This document shows positions 24,416-32,806 of a stretch of 44,653 nt of DNA, piece after piece (position 1 is the stretch's first letter; each line of letters opens with the position of its first letter). The DNA is taken from NCBI GenBank assembly GCA_900545025.1, contig UQXH01000014.1, positions 1-44,653 on the forward strand. Reading direction: 5' to 3'. The notes below the pieces were generated by a model that ran no database searches, was not told where the DNA came from, and saw only the letters and a program-made list of their open reading frames with translations. The position numbers and the translations under genes are program-made. The stretch is from an uncultured Phascolarctobacterium sp. (GTDB lineage Bacteria; Bacillota; Negativicutes; Acidaminococcales; Acidaminococcaceae).

Positions 24416-25456
24416 TTACCAGCCCTTGCCAAAGCCGCAGTTCGGGAAAGTGCAGACAGCGCAGTTCAGACATAAGCCGCCCTGCCCCAGGGAGGCAAGC
24501 TCAGCAGCAGTTATCCTGTCGGCAGCAGCCACACGGGGCAAAACCAGGTCGAATACCGTCCTGCCGGCATACATGACGCAGCCCGGCAGCCCCATGACCG
24601 GTACAGCGCTTCCGTCATCCTTATGATAATATGATAGCAGGAACATAGCTCCTGGCAGCACCGGAGCGCCATAGGACACGATTTCCGCACCGGTATTCTT
24701 AATCGCCAGCGGCGTGCGGTCGTCCGGGTCCACGCTCATCCCGCCGGTACACAAAACCATTTCCGCACCGTGATTTTGTATCGCCTCTAAGACAGCTGCT
24801 GTAATCGCCGCCGGTTCATCAGAAAGTATGGTCTTGAAAACCGTATCAATGCCATATTCCGCCAGCTTTGCTTCGACCACCGGGGTAAAGGTATCTTTAA
24901 TCCTGCCATGATAGACCTCGCTGCCGGTAGTGATGATGGCGGCGTGCTTTTTCACATACGGCAGCAGGCTGAAAATCGGCGTTGCGCCGCACTGCTCCTG
25001 CATCCGCTGCATTTTTTCCTTTTCTATCACCAGGGGGATGATCCTTGTCCCTGCCAGTTTGTCGCCTTTTTTAACCGGCGTATTGCCGTGACGGGAGGCA
25101 ATCATCATTTCGCCAAAGCTGTTGACAAAGCGCAGCTTGTCGTTATCCACCTTGAATAAGCCGTCATATGCCGCTGCTAATTCAATCTTGCCTTCTTTTA
25201 CTTCTGATGCCAGCATCCCCTCGTTTCGGCATACACGGCACAGTATCTGCGCCGCGTCGTTTTCATGCAGCATGCTTTCATCATTTTCCCATACATAGAG
25301 ATGCTCTTTGCCGATAGAAAGCAGCACGGGAATATCTGCCGCCGTAACAATATGCCCTTTGCGGAAAACAGCGTCCTTCGTCACGCCACGGATAATCTGC
25401 GTCATGTCATGTGCCAGCACGCAGCCGACAGCATCTTCTGTCTTAATCAGCTTCAT
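24416..25456 (-). CDS. MoeA-like molybdopterin-binding protein with cysteine tail
   Basis: 346 aa. The second half (about 172-310) is a MoCF/MogA-type molybdopterin-binding fold with IITTGSEVYHGRIKD and LCTGGMSVDPDDRTP, as in MoeA domain III. The N-terminal half is shorter and different from standard MoeA. The extreme C-terminus has C329-x2-C332-x2-C335-x4-C340, which could bind a metal or Fe-S cluster. This clade accompanies molybdenum hydroxylase clusters in anaerobes. It probably acts in molybdate insertion or cofactor modification. ATG 25456 has AAGGAG eight bases upstream; modA stops two bases before it. Confidence 0.87.
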   Translation of the reverse strand: MKLIKTEDAVGCVLAHDMTQIIRGVTKDAVFRKGHIVTAADIPVLLSIGKEHLYVWENDESMLHENDAAQILCRVCRNEGMLASEVKEGKIELAAAYDGLFKVDNDKLRFVNSFGEMMIASRHGNTPVKKGDKLAGTRIIPLVIEKEKMQRMQEQCGATPIFSLLPYVKKHAAIITTGSEVYHGRIKDTFTPVVEAKLAEYGIDTVFKTILSDEPAAITAAVLEAIQNHGAEMVLCTGGMSVDPDDRTPLAIKNTGAEIVSYGAPVLPGAMFLLSYYHKDDGSAVPVMGLPGCVMYAGRTVFDLVLPRVAAADRITAAELASLGQGGLCLNCAVCTFPNCGFGKGW

Positions 25457-25458
25457 CG

Positions 25459-26247
25459 TTAATGCTCCTTTACTACCGCAAAGCCTGCTTCTTCAAACAC
25501 TTTAGCTGCTTCCTGGCTGCGCAGGAAATCATAAAATTTAACGGCAGCATCAGCATGCGGCGCTTTCTTTAAAATACCCATGGGATAGATGACCGGCTTA
25601 GCCAATACCCCTGCCGGCGCTTCGGCAACTACCTGCACCCTGTCGGTGCCAGCAGCATCCGTAGCATACACGATGCCTGCATCCGCGCTGCCTTCGGCAA
25701 CCCAGTGCAGCACTTCGGTAACATTGGTGCCCAGGCTGGCCTTACTGCTTACCTGCTGCCACAGGCCCAGCTTCTCTAACGCTTCTTTGGCATACTGTCC
25801 GGCAGGCACGCTTTTGGGATCGCCGATTGCAGGCTGGGCAGCCTTAGCAATATCGGTAAAAGCTGCCGCCTTTTTCTCTCCGGCCGCCGGTACGATCAGC
25901 ACCAGCTTATTTTCCAAAAGCGGTACTGTTTTCTGCGTATCCATATAGCCTTTATCCGTCAGCGCCTGCATCTGCCTGGTTGCCGCCGAAACAAAAATAT
26001 CTGCCGCCAGTCCCTGCTCAATCTGCATCTGCAGCTTGCCGGAACTGTCATAGGTGCCTTCAATCATGATGTCGGGATATTTCTTATTAAACATGGGAAT
26101 CAGCTTCTCTGTAAAAACCTTCTCGAGACTGGCTGCAGCGGCAACCCTTACCTGCTGCTTTTCTGCCGACTTATCATTGCCGCAGCCTGCCAGCATACCT
26201 GCACATACTGCGAGCAGCAGCATGCTGCTAAATATTTTTTTCAACAT
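25459..26247 (-). CDS. modA: Molybdate ABC transporter substrate-binding lipoprotein
   Basis: Binds molybdate outside the inner membrane and delivers it to ModB. 262 aa with a lipoprotein signal and lipobox LAGC (Cys22), so it is a substrate of LspA. VRVAAAASLEKVF, GTYDSSGKLQMQIEQG and DIFVSAA are typical ModA ligand segments. The start overlaps modC by seven bases and has GGAGGG upstream. It is unusual that modA follows modB and modC in the operon. Confidence 0.95.
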   Translation of the reverse strand: MLKKIFSSMLLLAVCAGMLAGCGNDKSAEKQQVRVAAAASLEKVFTEKLIPMFNKKYPDIMIEGTYDSSGKLQMQIEQGLAADIFVSAATRQMQALTDKGYMDTQKTVPLLENKLVLIVPAAGEKKAAAFTDIAKAAQPAIGDPKSVPAGQYAKEALEKLGLWQQVSSKASLGTNVTEVLHWVAEGSADAGIVYATDAAGTDRVQVVAEAPAGVLAKPVIYPMGILKKAPHADAAVKFYDFLRSQEAAKVFEEAGFAVVKEH

Positions 26248-26903
26248 TTTGTACCCTCCTCAGATAAAATACCCTGATGAATAAATAAGACTCTGTCGCT
26301 CAGCCGTTCTATCTCCTGCCTGTCGTGGCTTACCAGTACGGAAATACCGCCATATTCCGCCAAAAGCTGCTGCAGCTGTTCCTGCAGTCTGTCTTTCAGC
26401 TGGGCGTCAAGCGCCGAAAACGGCTCGTCCAGTAAAATGACCTCCGGCTCTACCGCAAGCAGACGGGCCAGGGCAGTGCGCTGCTTCTGCCCGCCGGAAA
26501 GCTGCCGCGGATAGCGTGTTTCCAGTCCCTGCAGCTGGAATTTATCGACCATGGTCTTTACAATATTTTGACATTGTTCTTTATTAAGCCCTTTCGCGCG
26601 CGGCCCGCACAGGATATTTGCCGCAACGCTCATATTGGGAAAAAGGGCGTAGCTCTGGAACAGATAACCTACATTACGCTGTTGCGGAGGCAGGTTGATT
26701 TTAGCCGCGCTGTCAAACAGCACCCTGCCGTTTAAGACAATCCTGCCCCAATCCGGCGTCTCAATGCCTGCCACACATTTGAGCAGCATGCTCTTGCCGC
26801 TGCCGCTGCTGCCCATCAGTCCCAGTACCCCGTCCTTCAGGGAAAGCTCCGCCTGCAGGGTAAATTCTTTCAGTCTTTTACTGATATTTATTTCCAGCTG
26901 CAT
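26241..26903 (-). CDS. modC: Molybdate ABC transporter ATPase, short form
   Basis: ABC ATPase of 220 aa: Walker A GSSGSGKS (31-38), Q-loop FQSY (82-85), signature LSGGQ (135-139), Walker B VILLDEP (155-161), switch His193. E. coli ModC is about 350 aa because of a C-terminal Mop/TOBE domain that is absent here, so the feedback site for molybdate is missing. ATG 26903 has GGAGGGG upstream, two bases after the modB stop. Confidence 0.93.
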   Translation of the reverse strand: MQLEINISKRLKEFTLQAELSLKDGVLGLMGSSGSGKSMLLKCVAGIETPDWGRIVLNGRVLFDSAAKINLPPQQRNVGYLFQSYALFPNMSVAANILCGPRAKGLNKEQCQNIVKTMVDKFQLQGLETRYPRQLSGGQKQRTALARLLAVEPEVILLDEPFSALDAQLKDRLQEQLQQLLAEYGGISVLVSHDRQEIERLSDRVLFIHQGILSEEGTKC

Positions 26904-26904
26904 A

Positions 26905-27585
26905 TTACCCCTCCTGCTGCTTCTTACACCGGTACAGATACCAGTTCATGCCTACTACCATCACCAGGCATACTGCCAGGATGATGACTACATACCCGAA
27001 AGCGGTATCCATCTCTCCGGCAGCTACCGACGAGTAGACTGCAAGCGGCAGCGTCCGCGTCTTACCGGCAATATTGCCGGCAATCATCGCCGTGGCGCCA
27101 AATTCGCCCAGTCCGCGGGCAAAAGACAGCACGCCGCCGGAAACAATGCCGGGAAGCGCGTTAGGCAACAGCACTCGGAAAAAGATGCTTCTCTCCGACA
27201 TGCCCAGCGTACGTCCTGCCTGCAGCAGCTCAATATCTACCTGCTCAAAGGCGCCGCGGGCAGATCTGTACATGAGCGGGAAAGCGATAACCGCCGCTGC
27301 CAGCACTGTCGCCAGCCAGGAAAAAGCAATCTGGATGCCAAAATTTTCTATGAAAAACCTGCCCAGCACCCTGTTATTACCGAATAAATACAGCAGGAAG
27401 AAGCCTGCTACCGTCGGCGGCAGTACCAGCGGCACCGTCAGCACACCGTCGGCAATAATCTTCGTTGCCTCGTTTTTGCGGCTTACTACCCACCAGGCAG
27501 TCAGGATACCCGCAAAAAATACTATGACCATGGTTGCCGCCGCTGTCTGCAAAGAAATCCAGACTGGTGAAAAATCCAACATCAT
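26905..27585 (-). CDS. modB: Molybdate ABC transporter permease
   Basis: Inner-membrane permease with about five helices, 226 aa. The EAA loop that contacts ModC is present (ELLQAGRTLGMSERSIFFRVLLPNALPGI), and ARGLGEFGATAMIAGN is the ModB signature. ATG 27585 is chosen: it overlaps the preceding stop as ATGA and has GGAG eight bases upstream. The upstream GTG at 27594 is too close to that site. Confidence 0.94.
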   Translation of the reverse strand: MMLDFSPVWISLQTAAATMVIVFFAGILTAWWVVSRKNEATKIIADGVLTVPLVLPPTVAGFFLLYLFGNNRVLGRFFIENFGIQIAFSWLATVLAAAVIAFPLMYRSARGAFEQVDIELLQAGRTLGMSERSIFFRVLLPNALPGIVSGGVLSFARGLGEFGATAMIAGNIAGKTRTLPLAVYSSVAAGEMDTAFGYVVIILAVCLVMVVGMNWYLYRCKKQQEG

Positions 27586-28532
27586 CTGCCGCACTCCGCT
27601 TCTGTACCACGCAAAATCCTCAGCCCATGCTCCAGCTGTGGCAGCACCAGCTGCAGGCTTTCCGCCACTGCTTTACTGCTGCCGGGCAGATTGATAATCA
27701 GCGTCTGGTTGCGCAGCACCGAGACGCCCCTGCCCAGCATGGCCCGCGGCGTTATCTGCATGGAGCCGGCGCGGATAGCCTCCGCAATACCCGGTACGTT
27801 CCTGGTAGCTACGGCTAAAGTAGCCTCAGGCGTACAGTCGCGCGGCGACATACCGGTGCCCCCGGTAGTGATAATCAGCGCCGCCTGCCTGCCGTCACAC
27901 AGACGGATAAGCTCGCACTCAATGCGTGACTGATCGTCCGGCAGCAGCAGCTCTTCGATAACCTCATAACCAGCCTCGCGCAGCAGCTGCGCTGCCAACG
28001 GCCCGCTGGTATCCTGCCGCTTGCCGGCAAAGCCCTTATCGCTCAAAGTTACCACGGCAGCCGTAAAGGGCGCATTTGCAGCAGGCAGCTCTGCCCGCAT
28101 TTCGTCGCCTGTCCGTATCATACCGCCCTGCACTACTTCGGCAAATACACCTTCCCGCGGCATAATGCAGTCGCCGACCCGCTGATAAATCTGACAATGA
28201 GTATGACATTCTTTGCCTATCTGCGTCATTTTTAAAATTACCTCGCCGCAATACAGCCTTGTCCCTACCGGAAGATTTCTGAAATCCAGTCCCTCTACCA
28301 GTATATTTTCTCCAAAAGCTCCTGTCTGCGCCTGTCCGCCGCGGGCATTAAATTCCTGTACCTTGTCGTAGGAAAGCAGGCTTACCTGCCGGTGCCAGCT
28401 GCCGGCATGGGCGTCGTTTTCTATGCCGTAGCCGGCCTTGAACATAGCTTTGTCCACAGGCTTCTTTTCCGTACCGCGCCGCTCGCTGATGCAGACGGCC
28501 TTAACTATACCGCACAAATTGCTTATTTCCAC
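27582..28532 (-). CDS. MOSC domain fused to MogA/MoaB molybdopterin adenylyltransferase
   Basis: 316 aa fusion. Residues 1-150 form a MOSC domain (NDAHAG at 40-45, GENI at 74-77, KECHTHCQIY with Cys109 and Cys113), the beta-barrel also found at the C-terminus of sulfurtransferases acting on the molybdenum cofactor. Residues 156-312 form a MogA/MoaB domain with TGGTG (223-227) and MSPRDCTPEAT, which adenylylates molybdopterin. The join is smooth with no stop. GTG start at 28532 with GGTGA upstream, overlapping moaC by ten bases. Coupling both steps in one chain suggests a cofactor modification route for the hydroxylase (inference). Confidence 0.92.
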   Translation of the reverse strand: MEISNLCGIVKAVCISERRGTEKKPVDKAMFKAGYGIENDAHAGSWHRQVSLLSYDKVQEFNARGGQAQTGAFGENILVEGLDFRNLPVGTRLYCGEVILKMTQIGKECHTHCQIYQRVGDCIMPREGVFAEVVQGGMIRTGDEMRAELPAANAPFTAAVVTLSDKGFAGKRQDTSGPLAAQLLREAGYEVIEELLLPDDQSRIECELIRLCDGRQAALIITTGGTGMSPRDCTPEATLAVATRNVPGIAEAIRAGSMQITPRAMLGRGVSVLRNQTLIINLPGSSKAVAESLQLVLPQLEHGLRILRGTEAECGR

Positions 28533-29002
28533 GTAAAATCACCGCTCTTTCCGCCGCTTTTTTCAGACAGATGCACATCTGTAATCACCATTCTTTTATC
28601 AACAGCCTTACACATATCATACACAGTTAAAAGCGCTGTCTGCACGCCTGTCAGCGCTTCCATTTCCACGCCTGTCTTGCCGTCGGTCCTCACCGTGCAC
28701 ACCGCCCTGACTGCCGGCTGCCCTCCATCTTCAAGGAAAAAATCTACCGTACATTTGGTAAGCATCAGCGGATGACACAAGGGAATCAGCTCCGACGTCT
28801 TTTTGGCGCCCATAATACCGGCAATCCTGGCCACTCCCAGCACATCGCCTTTCTTTATGCTGCCGGCTCTGATGCTGTCAAATATTTCTTTACAGACAAG
28901 TATCCTGCCCTGGGCTACGGCGATACGCTCCGTCACCTGTTTTTCGGATATATCTACCATGACGGCATTACCGCTGCCGTCAAAATGAGTAAATTCTGCC
29001 AT
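28523..29002 (-). CDS. moaC: Cyclic pyranopterin monophosphate synthase
   Basis: Second half of the first step of molybdopterin synthesis, after MoaA. 159 aa, typical. LCHPL (His77), GVEMEALTGV (111-120) and YDMCKAVDK (128-136) carry the active-site residues. ATG 29002 overlaps the region of the moaA stop, with AGGAGG upstream. MoaD, MoaE and MoeB are not in this window. Confidence 0.97.
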   Translation of the reverse strand: MAEFTHFDGSGNAVMVDISEKQVTERIAVAQGRILVCKEIFDSIRAGSIKKGDVLGVARIAGIMGAKKTSELIPLCHPLMLTKCTVDFFLEDGGQPAVRAVCTVRTDGKTGVEMEALTGVQTALLTVYDMCKAVDKRMVITDVHLSEKSGGKSGDFTWK

Positions 29003-29003
29003 T

Positions 29004-29963
29004 TTATCCTCCTATCTCGTTCATGGAAAAACCTGCCGGCAGATGTTCAAAATTATGCCCCTGCGGTTTTTCTTTAATCGCCTGTAAAACAGCCTGCCGC
29101 AGACTTGCCTTGTCAGCGCCGCTGCGCAGCAGCTTTTTTAAATCTACGCCGCTGTCTCCGTACAGGCAGGTTTTCAGATACCCGGTCGCAGTTAATCTTA
29201 TCCTGTTGCAGCGGGAGCAGAATTTGCCGTGCAGCGGCTCAATAAACCCAACCGGCGCCTTGCCGCCTGCAAATTGATAATATACGGCCGGCCCGCTGCC
29301 ATACACATTTGTATCGGACTGCAGCTGCCAGCCGGCGGCAGCAAGGATATCCCGCACCCTGCCGCCGGTCAGCCCGCGTACCGCAGTATTACACTGCAGG
29401 GGCATCAGCTCGATAAAACGCAGCGGCACCTGCTGCTCCTGTGCGAAAGCGGCTAACCTCAGCAGCTCCGATGCAGTCATATCCGCCAATGGTACGCAGT
29501 TCAGCTTTACTTTCATCCCTGAGCTGCAGGCTAATTTTATAGCGCGTACTGCCTCCGGCAGCAAATCTGCTCCGCTAATCTGAGCGTAACGCTGTCTGTC
29601 CAGGGTATCCAGGCTGATGTTGATGCCGTCAAGTTCAAGCGCTGCCAGTTCCTGCCATAAAGCAGGCAGCAATGTCCCATTAGTGGTCAGCGTCACTTTT
29701 CCCTGACCTGCCAGCTGTTTCAGCTTACGCAGAAAAGAAAGGCAATCACGCCGCAGCAGCGGCTCACCGCCCGTAACCTTAAACCGGTTTATCCCCAGTT
29801 CCCCGGCTGCCTGGCAAATTTCCAATATCTCCTCATAGGACAAAATCTCGTTGTGCGGCAGTTTCCCGCTGCTTTCCGGTCGGCAGTAACAGCAGCGCAG
29901 ATTACATCTATCGGTCAGCGATATTCGCAGATAATTTATTTCTCTTCCATATTGATCAAGCAT
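29004..29963 (-). CDS. moaA: GTP 3',8-cyclase (radical SAM)
   Basis: Radical SAM enzyme that starts molybdopterin synthesis from GTP. 319 aa. The N-terminal cluster is C20-x3-C24-x2-C27; VTGGEPLLRRD is the SAM-binding segment; the second cluster uses C249, C252 and C266 (KFCSRCNRIRLTATGYLKTC). The C-terminus ends in Gly-Gly, as required in MoaA. ATG 29963 has AAGGAG six bases upstream, immediately after a long inverted repeat (29977-30004). First gene of the cofactor/molybdate operon. Confidence 0.97.
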   Translation of the reverse strand: MLDQYGREINYLRISLTDRCNLRCCYCRPESSGKLPHNEILSYEEILEICQAAGELGINRFKVTGGEPLLRRDCLSFLRKLKQLAGQGKVTLTTNGTLLPALWQELAALELDGINISLDTLDRQRYAQISGADLLPEAVRAIKLACSSGMKVKLNCVPLADMTASELLRLAAFAQEQQVPLRFIELMPLQCNTAVRGLTGGRVRDILAAAGWQLQSDTNVYGSGPAVYYQFAGGKAPVGFIEPLHGKFCSRCNRIRLTATGYLKTCLYGDSGVDLKKLLRSGADKASLRQAVLQAIKEKPQGHNFEHLPAGFSMNEIGG

Positions 29964-29976
29964 GACAATCTCCTTG

Positions 29977-30004
29977 ACCGTTTATCTTACTTGAGATAAA
30001 CGGT
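29977..30004 (-). promoter_or_regulatory. Perfect 11-bp dyad upstream of moaA (candidate ModE-type operator)
   Basis: ACCGTTTATCT and AGATAAACGGT are separated by six bases. The arms begin CGTTTAT, close in form to the E. coli ModE box (CGTTATAT followed by its inverted copy). It ends just before the moaA ribosome binding site, so it could also act as an RNA hairpin. A weak TTTACA-like -35 overlaps it. Confidence 0.5.
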
Positions 30005-30005
30005 T

Positions 30006-30040
30006 GTAAAAAACAAATGTGGCCGTAACCACATTTGTTT
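30006..30040 (-). terminator. Terminator of the hydroxylase (xdhB-xdhC-xdhA) operon
   Basis: Perfect 12-bp arms (30029-30040 and 30011-30022) with a six-base loop; T-rich sequence follows on the minus strand. It lies eight bases after the xdhA stop and separates the hydroxylase genes from moaA. Confidence 0.88.
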
Positions 30041-30047
30041 TCTTATT

Positions 30048-32333
30048 CTATTTCTCCGGCATTGCAATCTGCTCGGGTGTAATCGGCAGTTCGTAATAAC
30101 GGTGTCCGGTAGCATTGTAAATTGCATGAGCAATAGCAGGCCCGGGTGTATTGATAACTACCTCGCCGATGGACTTGGCGCCAAAGGGGCCGGTGCCCTC
30201 GTAGCTGGATTCAAATTCTACATGGATATGACCGATATCTATACGGGAGGGAATTTTATACTGCATCAGCGAATTTTCTACCACCCGGCCTTCAGGCGTA
30301 TAGGTAATATTTTCCATCAGCGCCATACCGATGCCCTGCAGGATGCCGCCCTCGGCCTGCACTCTTGCCAGATTAGGATTGATAGGGGTACCGCAGTCCA
30401 CAACTGCGTTAAACTCAATAACCTCCGCCTGCCCAGTCAACAAATCTACCTCTACCTCGGCGACGCCTACCATATACGGCGGCGGCGAAACAGGCGAAGA
30501 CTTGGTAACGGTTTCTTCCAGCGCAACGCTGTTACCGCACATGGAAGCAGTGGCAATATCTGCCAGAGAGATGCTGTTCTTGCCGTCTGCCACAGGCTGC
30601 AGCCTGCTAACCAATTTGCCATCGAACGCAACTTCATCTTCACCGCATTCCAGCAGCTGCGCACCCAGAGTACAAATCTTTTTACGCAGGTTCTGCGCGC
30701 ATATTTCAACAGCCTTGCCGGTCAGATAGGTAGTACTGGAAGCATAGGAGCCGGAATCATACGGAGAAACGTCCGTGTCAGCGCCGAAAACAGTAATATC
30801 ATCATATTCGCATTCCAGTACTTCAGCGGCAATCTGCGCCAGCACCGTATCACAGCCGGTTCCCATGTCTGCGGAGCCGATAATCAGCGAATAAAAGCCG
30901 TCGTCATTAACCTTGAGCGTAGCACTGCCTACATCTACAAAGGGGATACTGGAGCCCTGCATGGACATACCGATGCCCATACTGCGCACCTTGCCGTTGC
31001 CCATATCGCGTACAGGATATTTTTCATCCCAATGGCTCATTTCACGCACACGCTTCAAACATCTGTCTAAAGCACTGCTGGTATTCCAGCTGTCATAATA
31101 AGCAGGCATCATGTCGCCTTCGCGGGCGATATTCATTTCACGCAGTTCAATAGGGTCCATATCAAGCTTAGCAGCCAGCTCGTTTACCGCAGACTCCACA
31201 GCAAATAAGCCCTGGGTAGCGCCATAGCCGCGGTAAGCACCGGCGGACATCCTGTTAGTATAAACAACGTCGCTGACGAAGCGGTAACTTTCCGTGCGAT
31301 ACAGCGGTATGGATTTATGTCCGCTCAAGCCAACGGTCGTCGGGCCATGCTCGCCGTAAGCGCCCGTATTAGACAAAGTATAAACATCTATGCCTCTGAT
31401 TTTGCCGTCGTTCATCGCACCCACACGCACGTGCACTTCCATCTCATGGCGCGGCGTGGAGGCAATCATAGATTCCTCACGGCTGAAAATAAGCTTACTC
31501 GGTTTTTTAGTCATCCAGGTAACAAAAGCAGGATAAATCTCGGTTATCGAGGTCTGTTTGGCGCCAAAGCCGCCGCCAATCCTGGGCTTGCTTACCCTGA
31601 TCTTTGTCTGGGGTATATGCAAGGCATTGGCAATAATGCGACGGCAGTGGAAGACGATCTGGGTAGAGCTTACCACGTTCAGACGCCCGTAGGTATCTAT
31701 CGTACAGAAAGTACGGAAGGTTTCCATCATCGTCTGCTGTACGGCCTTGGTATGATATACCCGGTCGATGACCACGTCACAGTCTGCCAGTACAGCATCG
31801 ATATCACCTGCGCCGCACTCATCATGGGCACAGAGATTACGTTTATTATCTGCGCCGACAGGACACAGGCTTTCCCAGTTTTCTTCAGGATGAATAAGGA
31901 TTTTATTATCCAAAGACTCATGAAAATCTAAAATAGGCTCTAAAACTTCATATTTAACTTTGATAAGGCTCAGCGCCTTATCTACCGCCTTTTCCGTCTC
32001 GCCGGCCACGATTGCCACAGGATCGCCTACAAAACGTACATGGCGGTCCAGCAGCAGTCTGTCGTAAGGGCTCGGTTCAGGATAAGTCTGCCCGGCGCAG
32101 GTAAAACGCCGCGCATTCTGGTCGACATCCTCCCAGGTATAAATAGCTTCAATCCCAGGCACCTTAGCCGCAATAGCTGTATTGATACTTTCCACGATGG
32201 CATTGGCATGGGGAGACCGCAGCAGCTTAACAATCAGGCAGTTAGCGGGAGCAATGTCATCCATATACACAGGCTGGCCGGTAACCAGCTGCATAGCGTC
32301 TTTTTTACGTAACGGTTGATTTACGATCTTCAT
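30048..32333 (-). CDS. xdhA: Molybdenum hydroxylase large subunit (xanthine dehydrogenase-like)
   Basis: Binds the molybdopterin cofactor and hydroxylates the substrate, probably a purine. 761 aa. Motifs: SSTQ with Q225 (Mo-site Gln), GGGFGAKQ (253-260), GAYRGYGATQ with R368, and GAKSIGE with the catalytic E724. The usual GQG pterin motif reads GTG here (491-493, then CDTVLAQ). Overlaps the Fe-S subunit by four bases (ATGA). Flanking yqeB, yqeC and selD indicate a selenium-dependent enzyme; nothing in the polypeptide itself proves this. Xanthine is the best substrate guess given the NCS2 permease; nicotinate- or purine-hydroxylase activity is possible. Confidence 0.9.
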   Translation of the reverse strand: MKIVNQPLRKKDAMQLVTGQPVYMDDIAPANCLIVKLLRSPHANAIVESINTAIAAKVPGIEAIYTWEDVDQNARRFTCAGQTYPEPSPYDRLLLDRHVRFVGDPVAIVAGETEKAVDKALSLIKVKYEVLEPILDFHESLDNKILIHPEENWESLCPVGADNKRNLCAHDECGAGDIDAVLADCDVVIDRVYHTKAVQQTMMETFRTFCTIDTYGRLNVVSSTQIVFHCRRIIANALHIPQTKIRVSKPRIGGGFGAKQTSITEIYPAFVTWMTKKPSKLIFSREESMIASTPRHEMEVHVRVGAMNDGKIRGIDVYTLSNTGAYGEHGPTTVGLSGHKSIPLYRTESYRFVSDVVYTNRMSAGAYRGYGATQGLFAVESAVNELAAKLDMDPIELREMNIAREGDMMPAYYDSWNTSSALDRCLKRVREMSHWDEKYPVRDMGNGKVRSMGIGMSMQGSSIPFVDVGSATLKVNDDGFYSLIIGSADMGTGCDTVLAQIAAEVLECEYDDITVFGADTDVSPYDSGSYASSTTYLTGKAVEICAQNLRKKICTLGAQLLECGEDEVAFDGKLVSRLQPVADGKNSISLADIATASMCGNSVALEETVTKSSPVSPPPYMVGVAEVEVDLLTGQAEVIEFNAVVDCGTPINPNLARVQAEGGILQGIGMALMENITYTPEGRVVENSLMQYKIPSRIDIGHIHVEFESSYEGTGPFGAKSIGEVVINTPGPAIAHAIYNATGHRYYELPITPEQIAMPEK

Positions 32334-32806
32334 AAGCTCTCTCCCCGCTTTTTATCTTTCTTCCATTCCAGGAAATTTAAAATACCGCGCAGCTGCCCTT
32401 CATAACCGGAGCAGCGGCATAAATTTCCTGCCAGATATTCTTTGATTTCTGCTTCGCCCGGTTCAGGATTTTCTCTGAACAGCGCCAAAGCGTTCATAAT
32501 GAAGCCCGGATTGCAGAAGCCGCATTGTTCAGCACCCTGGTCGGCAATAAAAGCGCCGAATTCCGCCGCTTCTTCCTGCAGTCCCTCCAGCGTCGTTACC
32601 TGCTGTCCGTCAGCGCGTGCTGCCAGCAGCGAACAGGACAGTACCGGCTTATCGTTTAAAAACACCGTGCAAAGACCGCAGTTAGAAGTTTCACAGCCGC
32701 GTTTTACACTGAAGCAGCCTTCCTTGCGCACAAAATCAATCAGCAGCAGATCAGGCTCTATCTCTCTTGTTATTTTTTTACCGTTCAAAACAATATTTAT
32801 CAGCAT
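32330..32806 (-). CDS. xdhC: Molybdenum hydroxylase 2Fe-2S subunit
   Basis: 158 aa electron-transfer subunit with two [2Fe-2S] clusters. The plant-ferredoxin-type cluster uses C38, C43, C46 and C58; the second, helical cluster uses C95, C98, C130 and C132 (QCGFC and LCRCSGYEG). ATG 32806 overlaps the FAD subunit by seven bases and has GGAGG upstream. Carries electrons from the Mo centre to FAD. The symbol follows the E. coli subunit naming and should not be confused with the XdhC maturation family at 35831. Confidence 0.94.
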   Translation of the reverse strand: MLINIVLNGKKITREIEPDLLLIDFVRKEGCFSVKRGCETSNCGLCTVFLNDKPVLSCSLLAARADGQQVTTLEGLQEEAAEFGAFIADQGAEQCGFCNPGFIMNALALFRENPEPGEAEIKEYLAGNLCRCSGYEGQLRGILNFLEWKKDKKRGESL

